Part shown: piece after piece, positions 48,596 through 55,390 of the stretch
How positions within the stretch are numbered: position 1 is the first letter of the stretch
How the letters are laid out: each line of letters starts with the position of its first letter
Source of the DNA: CAWCTD01 sp963798455
Lineage (GTDB): Bacteria > Acidobacteriota > Terriglobia > Bryobacterales > Bryobacteraceae
Direction of reading: 5' to 3'
NCBI GenBank assembly: GCA_963798455.1
Contig: CAWCTD010000003.1
Coordinates: forward strand, 1,674,001 to 1,738,000
DNA length: 64,000 bases
Position numbers and translations under genes: made by a program
Notes under the pieces: generated by a model
The model's database searches: none
Told to the model about the DNA's origin: nothing
What the model saw: the letters and a program-made list of their open reading frames with translations, nothing else

Positions 48596-48976
48596 TCAAC
48601 GAACGAGGCGCACGAAGTCTCCGTACGCACGGAGGCGATCGTCGGCGGTCAGCAGGATCAGGTTCTCGGCTCGCGCCTGAGCGACTAGCATACGGTCAAA
48701 TGGGTCGCGATGGCGCCACGGCAGCACAGCGACCTGGCGGGCCTGCGCCGCCGTCAGTGGCAAGCTCTCAAAGGACTCGGCGGCTAGCCGCTCCTCGAAG
48801 TCGTCCGGCAGGCGCAGTTTGCCCAGGCTCTTCTTCAGCCAGATCTCCCACAAGCTGACCGCGCTGATGAACACCGTGTTCTCCGGGTCTCCGATGAGCG
48901 TCCGAGCCTCGCCGGACAGCGCCGAGACATCCCCCAGCCACCACAGCAGCAGGTGCGTGTCGAGCAGAATCCTCAA
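48596..48976 (-). CDS. PIN-domain toxin, VapC type (second module)
   Basis: 126 residues: MRILLDTHLLLWWLGDVSALS, SAVSLWEIWLKKSLGKLRLP, WRHRDPFDRMLVAQARAENLILLTADDRL. The conserved Asp, Glu and Asp/Asp residues are all there, and the YVxxxxAWEI-like SLWEI is typical of toxins paired with Phd/YefM antitoxins. It overlaps that antitoxin gene by four bases. Confidence 0.87.
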   Translation of the reverse strand: MRILLDTHLLLWWLGDVSALSGEARTLIGDPENTVFISAVSLWEIWLKKSLGKLRLPDDFEERLAAESFESLPLTAAQARQVAVLPWRHRDPFDRMLVAQARAENLILLTADDRLRAYGDFVRLVR

Positions 48977-49218
48977 CCGCGCGGCTCCCGCATCCCAAAC
49001 GCCTCGGCCATGTCGTCAGGGAGTTCATCGAAGTCCGGCGCGATCCAGATCTCGCCGGCCATGGAGCCAGGGGCCCGCGGGCGGACCGGGCCACGATAGG
49101 CCACGAGCCGGGCGACAGGCCTGCCCGCCTTCGCCAGGATGACCTCGTTGCCCTTCTGCACCTCCTCGATGAGAGCAGAGAGTTCGGTCTTGGCTTGGGA
49201 AATGTTTCGTACCTTCAC
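48973..49218 (-). CDS. Phd/YefM-type antitoxin
   Basis: 81 residues. The N-terminal VRNISQAKTELSALIEEVQKGNEVILAKAGRPVARLVAY is the Phd/YefM DNA-binding fold; the disordered C-terminus (DFDELPDDMAEAFG) would bind the toxin. GTG 49218 is the start. A perfect TATAAT lies just before it and a 16-base palindrome beyond that, so it is probably autoregulated. Confidence 0.87.
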   Translation of the reverse strand: MKVRNISQAKTELSALIEEVQKGNEVILAKAGRPVARLVAYRGPVRPRAPGSMAGEIWIAPDFDELPDDMAEAFGMREPRG

Positions 49219-49224
49219 GCAGTC

Positions 49225-49250
49225 ATTATAGCACAGACCAGATCTGGTCT
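49225..49250 (-). promoter_or_regulatory. Leaderless promoter and palindromic operator of the Phd/VapC module
   Basis: On the minus strand an extended -10 (TGCTATAAT; the hexamer is at 49225-49230) ends six bases before the GTG, so transcripts would begin at or near the start codon. Upstream, 49235-49250 is the perfect palindrome AGACCAGATCTGGTCT, which covers the region between -10 and -35, a usual operator site for Phd-type autorepression. Confidence 0.6.
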
Positions 49251-49260
49251 GGTCTCCTAT

Positions 49261-51405
49261 TCACAGCCTGTGCGGAGCGCTGCTGGCCTTCCGGTTGGCG
49301 ATGGCCGCGTCCGCGCGCTGCTTGAGCTTCTGCATGAACTGGCTCAAGTAGCGCTGCGAATGCCCCAGCTCCGCCGCCAGCCGGATGTAGGGCGTCATGA
49401 CCGTGGCGCGCAGCACGAAGATGCCCTCTTCCTGGTAGTCGTGACCGTCCAGTCCCGCCCGCTCCAGCAGTTCCGCCACGGAACCCCGAGTGTACGCCGG
49501 AAATCTGAAGTGGGTCCGTGAGAGAAAGAACGGCTGCACGTAGGCGTACTCCGGCTCGTCTTCCTTCTCCTCGATGGTGAACTGCCGGTAGACACCGTGA
49601 TTCAGATCGTTGGTTTCCCTCAGCGAGCGCACGCCCCCCTGCTTGGCGATGAAGCACACGATGTTGGTATCGGGAGGCTGCGCGGTGATGGGCACGAACA
49701 GGTATGACGCGTCATAGCCATTGGCCCGGCAGCACTCGTCCCAGTGAACCAGATACTCGTACAGCTCCCGCGCCGCCAGCACCGACGCCCTGACGATTTC
49801 CCCGTAGCCGCTTCGATTGAGCGGTATGGCCCGGTGGGACAGCCAGCAAGCCGCCACCGCCGCTCCAGGCTTGGAGCCTTCCAGGATGTACTCGCCGACG
49901 CTCACCGGGGGCTCCGTGCCGTGCCCCAGTGTCGAAAGCGGAGTGGCCTCGGAGATGTAAGGCGACTCCTGGCTCACGAATTGCCGGACCAGGTCGCTCT
50001 TGAACGCCACGATGCCGCAGGGGTAGGGAACGTAGCCCATTTTGTGCGGGTCCGCCGTGATGGACTCGGCCTCGGGAAACGTCAGAAACGCGCTGCACAC
50101 CGGCTTGCTGCCCCACCGCACCCTGGCGTTGCGCTCGTACTTGCCGTAGCGCAGGTCCAGCGTCGCCGAGGCAAATCGGTTCACTGCCGCGATGCGCGAC
50201 TCGATCCTGGCCTCAGAGCTTTCCTCTCCACCGTCCCGCGGCATAAAGATCGATCGCATGTAGCCGCCCCAGGCCGCGTCGATGTGCAACCAGAAGCTCA
50301 AGCCGGTCTCGGCTTCCAGCCTCCGGCGCATCGCGACGATGTCGTGGACCGGGTCCATCGCGCCCTCCTCGGTCGTTCCCGCGACGGCGATCACCGCCAG
50401 AGGGAAAGAGCCCTGCTTCGCCGCCCGCCGGATCTTGCGCTCGAGGTCACCCACGTCCATGCGGAACATCTTGTCCACGTCCACTACGACCACGCTCTCG
50501 GTTCCGTCTCCAATACCCAGAACGTTGGCGGCTTTCTGAACGCTGTAGTGCCTGGTGCCGGCGACGAACAGCACCGGCCGCGCGATCGCGTAACATGCGG
50601 ACGATCCTTTTCGCGCGATATGCACGCCGGTCTCCTCTAGGTACTCGACCGCCAGCCGGATCGCCTCCCTCTGGCCGGCGCCTTCCTGCTTCCCCACCGC
50701 TCGAATGAAGCGCGGGAGCAGCTCGATAGCCTCCTCGGGGCGAATGTTCAGGCACTGCCCTTCACTCAACCGGGCCAGCGGCACGGACTTGCCCGGCGGC
50801 AGCTTCACCGCGATCCGGATGCCGTGCTTCAGCGCCGCCTCGCGCGCCGCCAGCGGGAAGTAGCGTACGGTGCGCGCCACCCACAGTGCCTCCAGGTTGG
50901 CGACGGTGCCTCCGCTGGTCACGTGCGCCCAGCCGAACTGCTTGGGCGCAGGTCTTGCGGCCGGGGCCTTGTAGCCGAGCATTCGCAGCACGTCCCTGCC
51001 CACTTCCAGCTCCCAGTCCACGGTGACCGGCGCCGCCTCGGGCGTCACGTTGTTCGGGTTGTAAAGCATCCCCGCGAAGTAGCCCAGCACCGACGGAATG
51101 GTCTGGTCCGAGAGCATGTGCGCGATGTAGCGCGGGCTGTAGAAGGGGAAGTGCCGTCGCAGCCCGGCCAGCATCTCGGCGATGTCCTGCGACAGCTTAT
51201 CGGTCCAGTCGGTGAACCCGCGCCGGATGGTCTCGGTGATGATGATCTCGTCCGACGGATAGTAGTTGCGGCGCCAGTGGAAGTAATCCTGGAGGATGAA
51301 GTGGAGCATCTTCTCCTCCAGTTCCGCGTTCTCGGCCTTGGGCCCCAGGAACCACGCGGCCAGCTTCCGGGCTTCCTCTCGAGTTTGGTCTGCCACGGTG
51401 TGCAC
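49261..51405 (-). CDS. PLP-dependent decarboxylase, group II, large tyrosine-decarboxylase-like form
   Basis: 714 residues. The pyridoxal domain spans about residues 90-560: HVTSGGTVANLEALWVAR, VIAVAGTTEEGAMDPV, WLHIDAAWGG and the Schiff-base Lys in ADPHKMGYVPYPCG. N- and C-terminal extensions (for example SRTHFRFPAYTRGSVAELLERAGLD) resemble the bacterial tyrosine decarboxylases of about 620 residues. It would remove CO2 from an aromatic amino acid or glutamate; the substrate is not decided. It lies 27 bases after the carbonic-anhydrase-like gene on the same strand. No antiporter gene is adjacent. Confidence 0.85.
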   Translation of the reverse strand: MHTVADQTREEARKLAAWFLGPKAENAELEEKMLHFILQDYFHWRRNYYPSDEIIITETIRRGFTDWTDKLSQDIAEMLAGLRRHFPFYSPRYIAHMLSDQTIPSVLGYFAGMLYNPNNVTPEAAPVTVDWELEVGRDVLRMLGYKAPAARPAPKQFGWAHVTSGGTVANLEALWVARTVRYFPLAAREAALKHGIRIAVKLPPGKSVPLARLSEGQCLNIRPEEAIELLPRFIRAVGKQEGAGQREAIRLAVEYLEETGVHIARKGSSACYAIARPVLFVAGTRHYSVQKAANVLGIGDGTESVVVVDVDKMFRMDVGDLERKIRRAAKQGSFPLAVIAVAGTTEEGAMDPVHDIVAMRRRLEAETGLSFWLHIDAAWGGYMRSIFMPRDGGEESSEARIESRIAAVNRFASATLDLRYGKYERNARVRWGSKPVCSAFLTFPEAESITADPHKMGYVPYPCGIVAFKSDLVRQFVSQESPYISEATPLSTLGHGTEPPVSVGEYILEGSKPGAAVAACWLSHRAIPLNRSGYGEIVRASVLAARELYEYLVHWDECCRANGYDASYLFVPITAQPPDTNIVCFIAKQGGVRSLRETNDLNHGVYRQFTIEEKEDEPEYAYVQPFFLSRTHFRFPAYTRGSVAELLERAGLDGHDYQEEGIFVLRATVMTPYIRLAAELGHSQRYLSQFMQKLKQRADAAIANRKASSAPHRL

Positions 51406-51432
51406 CTCCCGCTTCCGGGGACCGCGCGGAAA

Positions 51433-52170
51433 CTATTTGCCCATGCGCTTGTTTGCGTTTTCTTCCTGCCGGTCGCCCTCGTAGGTCGTCCAGGCCAGGG
51501 GCGAGACGCCGAAATACTCTGCCCGGTCTTTCTCGGTGAGGCCCTTCCTCTTCAGCACAGCAGGCACGCCTTCAAAGAAGCAGCCGTCACAGATCTCCAT
51601 GTTGACGCGCGTCGCGCTTCCGTCCGCCAGCACGGCATTCTTGCCGATGTGCGTGTTGTAGTCGCACGCTGTACCCAGACCGACCGCTCCGCCATCGGCG
51701 ATCTGGGTGCCGTGCATGACGGCGCCATGATTGATCCAGCAGTGGTCGCCGATGATCGCCTGGTCGGCAACCTCGGCCAGCGACCCGCCGACCGGTTTCG
51801 CCGGACGGCCGCCCTCGATGTTGACGTTGTCGTAGATATGCGTGTAGTTGCCGATCCTTACCCTTCCGCGGATGGTGACGTTGCAGCGTATCAAGCTGTG
51901 GTGGCCTACCGTTACGTCCCCCGTCAGGATGGAACCGGCATCGAGATAGGAGTACGGACCGATGTGGATCGTCCCCTCCAGGATGACGGTGGGATGAACG
52001 AAGGCAGTCGGGTCGATCGTGATGCCCGGCTTGCCGGCCGCCGGATGCGGGGCATACGCCGTGGCAGGGCTCTGTGCCAGGGCGGTGGAGTGACTCCACA
52101 GGCGCAACCCAACAAACCCAAGCGACACACCCACGAGCAAGACGAGCACAAGAACCGCGCTCTTCTTCAC
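51433..52170 (-). CDS. Membrane-anchored left-handed beta-helix protein, gamma-carbonic-anhydrase-like
   Basis: 245 residues from GTG 52170, with AGGAGGAGAC upstream. A single N-terminal helix (SAVLVLVLLVGVSLGFVGLRLW) anchors it, probably with the body outside the cytosol. The body is hexapeptide repeats (VHPTVILEGTIHIGPYSYLDAGSIL..) with His in VGHHSLIRCNVTI and GDHCWINHGAVMHGTQI, which resemble the three-His zinc site of gamma carbonic anhydrases. The usual Gln/Asn and Arg residues of the active site cannot all be assigned. It is the first gene of an operon with the decarboxylase, which produces CO2. It could also be an acetyltransferase-like protein. Confidence 0.68.
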   Translation of the reverse strand: MKKSAVLVLVLLVGVSLGFVGLRLWSHSTALAQSPATAYAPHPAAGKPGITIDPTAFVHPTVILEGTIHIGPYSYLDAGSILTGDVTVGHHSLIRCNVTIRGRVRIGNYTHIYDNVNIEGGRPAKPVGGSLAEVADQAIIGDHCWINHGAVMHGTQIADGGAVGLGTACDYNTHIGKNAVLADGSATRVNMEICDGCFFEGVPAVLKRKGLTEKDRAEYFGVSPLAWTTYEGDRQEENANKRMGK

Positions 52171-52366
52171 AGTCTCCTCCTTCGCCTCCCGGTCCGAGCC
52201 AGTATACACCCAGCGGCCCTTTCTCTGGACTCGGCCGTTTCTTTGGTCGTTTCTTTGGCTGTTTCTTTGGCTCGCGGCTCTGAGGTGAAGGCACTTCCGA
52301 CAGTGCCCGCGTTGTTTCCGTCCGCCGGAAGCACCAGCTTCAACGCCAAGGGCGGGACAGCGCCCG

Positions 52367-54037
52367 TCAGATCTCCAGGATCACCGGCATGATGAGGGGG
52401 CGCCGGGAGGTGTGCTTGGTGAGGTAGCGGCGCAGTTCGGTGCGGATTTTCTCTTTCATGAGGCCCCAGTCGGTGCGCTGCTCAAGGCTCGAGGACTCGA
52501 TCGTGCGGGCGACCAACTGGCGCGCCTCCTGCAAGATCTCCGAGCCGTCGTCCCCCGTGACGAATCCCCGGCTGACGATCTCCGGCAACCCCTCGGTCTT
52601 CCCCGTGTGCTTGTTGATGGCGATGATCGGAAGGACAATCCCGTCCTCGGAGAGGTGCCGCCGGTCGCGGATCACGAGATCTTCGACGACCTCGTCCAAT
52701 GTGCCGCTGTCGATGCACACGCGGCCCACGGTGACCTGCTCGCCTTGGCGCGCGCCGCGGCTGTCGATTTCAAGCGTTTGGCCGGTCTCGAGCACAAAGG
52801 TCTCCTCCAGCCCTGCGTAGCGCAGGTGCCCGGCCAGCGCCGCGTGCTTGGCAAGCTGGCGGTACTCGCCATGGATGGGCATGAAGTACTTCGGGCGCAC
52901 CAGGTTCAAAACCAGCTTCAGCTCTTCCGCGCTGGCGTGGCCCGAGACGTGGACCGGCGGGTTCATCGAACCGTAGATCACGTCGGCGCCGCGCCGCGAA
53001 AGGTGATTGATCATGCGGTAAATGGCCTTCTCGTTGCCCGGGATGATGCGTGAACTGAGCACCACGGTGTCGCCCGCGGTGACGGACAGGTGCTTGTGGT
53101 CGTCCACCGCCACCCGGGACAGGGCCGACATGGGCTCCCCCTGCGTGCCGGAGATCACCACCAGCACCTTGCCGCGCCGCGCGGTATCCAGGTCCTGCGG
53201 CCGCAGAAGAATACGGTCGGGGATGTGGAGCAGACCGAACGAATGGGCGATCTCGGTGACGGTCGCCATGCTGCGTCCCAGGAAACAGACCTTGCGGTCG
53301 AACTCCTGGGCCAGATCGACGAGCTGCTGGAGACGGTGCACGGAGGAGCTGAAGCAGGCGACGACGACGCGATTCTCGGCCCGGTTGAGGATGTCTTCCA
53401 GGCGGGGCCGCACCGCGCGCTCGCTCTCGGTGTATCCGGCGCGGTCCACGTTCGTGGAATCCGACATGAGCAGAAGCACGCCCCTCTTGCCGTACTCCGC
53501 CAGAGTGTGCAGGTCGAAGAGCTGGTTGTCGGTCGGGGTGGGATCGACCTTGAAATCTCCGCTGTGGATGACGACTCCCAGCGGCGTGGTGATGGCCAGT
53601 GCCAGGGCGCTCACGATCGAGTGCGTGACATGGATGAACTCGACCTCGAAGGGGCCGATGGTAAGCCGCTCGCCGGGCCGCACGACGTTGAGGCGGGCCT
53701 TGTCCTTGAGGTCGTGCTCATCCAGCCGGCGCTCAACCAGAGCCAGGGTGAATTCGGTGCCGTAGACCGGGACGTCGAGCTCGGAAATCAGGAAGGGGGT
53801 GGCCCCGATGTGGTCCTCGTGCCCGTGGGTGAGCAGCAAGGCCCGTACGTGACCACGGTTCTCCTCCAGGTAGGTAAAGTCCGGGATGACCACGTCGATG
53901 CCTAGAAGCTCTTCTTCCGGGAACATCATCCCGCAATCGATCACGATGATGTCGTCCCCATAGCGGAGGGCCAAGCAATTCATGCCAAACTCGCCCAGCC
54001 CGCCCAGGGGAATCACTTGCAACTTCCGGTCCGTCAT
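52367..54037 (-). CDS. rnj: Ribonuclease J
   Basis: 556 residues from ATG 54037. Metallo-beta-lactamase motif LLTHGHEDHIGATPFL with HxHxDH, then VTHSI, HSGDFKVD, the beta-CASP part SDSTNVDRAGYTESE, RVVVACFSSSVHRL, ISGTQGEPMSALSR, and GSMNPPVHVSGHASAEEL, and the C-terminal KPKYFMPIHGEYRQL-type segment. It has both endo- and 5'-3' exonuclease activity in mRNA decay. With RNase R it points to an RNA-turnover set without RNase E in this window. The leader of about 350 bases is unusually structured. Confidence 0.93.
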   Translation of the reverse strand: MTDRKLQVIPLGGLGEFGMNCLALRYGDDIIVIDCGMMFPEEELLGIDVVIPDFTYLEENRGHVRALLLTHGHEDHIGATPFLISELDVPVYGTEFTLALVERRLDEHDLKDKARLNVVRPGERLTIGPFEVEFIHVTHSIVSALALAITTPLGVVIHSGDFKVDPTPTDNQLFDLHTLAEYGKRGVLLLMSDSTNVDRAGYTESERAVRPRLEDILNRAENRVVVACFSSSVHRLQQLVDLAQEFDRKVCFLGRSMATVTEIAHSFGLLHIPDRILLRPQDLDTARRGKVLVVISGTQGEPMSALSRVAVDDHKHLSVTAGDTVVLSSRIIPGNEKAIYRMINHLSRRGADVIYGSMNPPVHVSGHASAEELKLVLNLVRPKYFMPIHGEYRQLAKHAALAGHLRYAGLEETFVLETGQTLEIDSRGARQGEQVTVGRVCIDSGTLDEVVEDLVIRDRRHLSEDGIVLPIIAINKHTGKTEGLPEIVSRGFVTGDDGSEILQEARQLVARTIESSSLEQRTDWGLMKEKIRTELRRYLTKHTSRRPLIMPVILEI

Positions 54038-54109
54038 AAGAAGACCAGCGTACCACACGCCGGGTCTTGTTTATCAATTACTTACGAAAAAGGCCCCACG
54101 GCAAGAAAC

Positions 54110-54142
54110 GAAAATGCCCACCCGCTCGGGGTGAGCATTTTC
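54110..54142 (-). other. Hairpin in the rnj leader
   Basis: Arms GAAAATGC / GCATTTTC with an inner stem of six to seven pairs around GAGC. It lies about 73 bases before the rnj start on the minus strand. It could act as a terminator/attenuator or RNase J site; a run of T is short. Confidence 0.5.
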
Positions 54143-54146
54143 CTCT

Positions 54147-54164
54147 GCCCTGTTCTACCAGGGC
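54147..54164 (-). other. Second hairpin in the rnj leader
   Basis: Perfect six-base stem GCCCTG / CAGGGC with a six-base loop, five bases upstream of the previous hairpin in the minus-strand sense. Confidence 0.4.
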
Positions 54165-54255
54165 GATGTTCAATGGGAGAATCAGGTCCGACGGAAACAC
54201 AACCATCAGAACCCGTGTGCTTGGATCTTATTTCGTAGAGCGCCTCAAGTCAAGG

Positions 54256-54280
54256 AAAAAAGCCCGGCTAAAGTAGGGCC
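54256..54280 (-). terminator. Possible rho-independent terminator after 54404-55390
   Basis: On the minus strand, GGCCC, a loop, then GGGC and a run of six T. It would end transcripts from the secA operon before rnj. Confidence 0.45.
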
Positions 54281-54294
54281 GTCCAACCCCCTCA

Positions 54295-54323
54295 CGGCAA
54301 ACGGTTTAGAGTTCGGCTTGCCG
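54295..54323 (-). other. Hairpin upstream of rnj (CGGCAA / TTGCCG)
   Basis: Perfect six-base stem with a 17-base loop containing CGAACTCTAAACCG on the minus strand, just before the terminator-like element. Part of the structured rnj/secA-operon gap. Confidence 0.35.
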
Positions 54324-54403
54324 CGGAGGTCCAGAGCCGGCACTGGGAAAAGGCGTGGTTTTCGGCTTATGATTTCGGATCTAATGCCAACAAATATAAC
54401 GAC

Positions 54404-55390
54404 TTATCTATCTTCAAGGTGCAGCAGAATCATGGCTTGATCATCCACCCACCCCTTGAAATAGCGCCGGGCCAAAATGCGGGCGCCTCCAAAAGCCACA
54501 CCGGCGGCTGCGCAGAACAAAATCAGAACTCCAGTGAGCACCAGGATATTCAGAATGAGGTTGCCGACGTTGTCGCGCGCGGTAGGCACCCGTTCGTTCC
54601 AGGTGATGGTGGCCTGGTACTGCACACGAGCCAGCAACCGCTCCGCCTCGTCGGGGTCGGAAGGCGACAAGATGACCGCCACGAGCGGACCGCTGCGCTT
54701 GACCAAGGCCCCTTGCAGCTTGGAGAATTCGGCGGCGCGTTCGCGCGCCAGGTCCGGCGTGGGGTAGGAGAACACGGCCATGCGGATGTTCCCGCCTTTG
54801 GCCTTGAACTCCGCCAACTGCGCCTCCGTTCCCAAGTGAAACGCCGCCACCGAGGGCGGAATGCCGGCTTCGAAACGGGCGAGCGACGCCGGCCCGAGCA
54901 CGTAGCGCTCGGAATTGGACGCCCTGCCGGCGGCGGGCATGTAGCCAGGCAGGGTCGGCAGTGCGCTCTGGTCAATCTGGGGCAGGGTTTCAAGCAGAGG
55001 GGCCAGCTCGGCGCCGTCGGGCTTCCAGCCTTCCAGGCGCAACAGGTAGTTGTGGAAGGCCAGGACTACGGCATCCGGCGTCTCGACCGCCAGTTCGCCA
55101 AGCTTGGACGGAGTCGAGCCCGCCGGCTTCTGCCACTGGAAGGCGGCCATGGCGCCGGTCGGATCCCTGAATCGAAAGGCCGAGGCCGTGAATCGCAGGG
55201 AATCGGACTTGTACTCAGCCTGTTCTGTCTGAACCAGCCCGTACTCCTCCCAAACGGCGCTGTCGGTCAAAGCCACGGGCTTGATCGGACCTCGGGTGAA
55301 CGGCCCGAGTTGCTCGGGCCAGATCGCTGCTTGGCCGGCCCCGCCAAGGACCACTCCGATGACAGAGAGAAGAACTATGCTCCGCAGCAT
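54404..55390 (-). CDS. Exported, C-terminally anchored hypothetical protein
   Basis: 328 residues from ATG 55390. A signal peptide (MLRSIVLLSVIGVVLGGAGQA) is followed by a soluble domain of about 250 residues with a DUF6599-like feel (IWPEQLGPFTRG.., WEEYGLVQTEQAEYKS, AMAAFQWQKPAGS), and near the C-terminus one membrane helix (GNLILNILVLTGVLILFCAAAGVAFGG). It would sit in the inner membrane with the main domain outside the cytosol. It overlaps secA by 16 bases and is co-transcribed with it. I do not know the function. Confidence 0.6.
   Translation of the reverse strand: MLRSIVLLSVIGVVLGGAGQAAIWPEQLGPFTRGPIKPVALTDSAVWEEYGLVQTEQAEYKSDSLRFTASAFRFRDPTGAMAAFQWQKPAGSTPSKLGELAVETPDAVVLAFHNYLLRLEGWKPDGAELAPLLETLPQIDQSALPTLPGYMPAAGRASNSERYVLGPASLARFEAGIPPSVAAFHLGTEAQLAEFKAKGGNIRMAVFSYPTPDLARERAAEFSKLQGALVKRSGPLVAVILSPSDPDEAERLLARVQYQATITWNERVPTARDNVGNLILNILVLTGVLILFCAAAGVAFGGARILARRYFKGWVDDQAMILLHLEDR

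Noticed and set aside
50824..52392. Plus-strand open frame of about 520 codons opposite the decarboxylase and hexapeptide genes
   Set aside because: Antisense shadow without ribosome site or domain.
54110..54323. Named riboswitch or small RNA in the rnj leader
   Set aside because: Hairpins are clear but no conserved riboswitch core or SRP/6S signature could be matched by eye.
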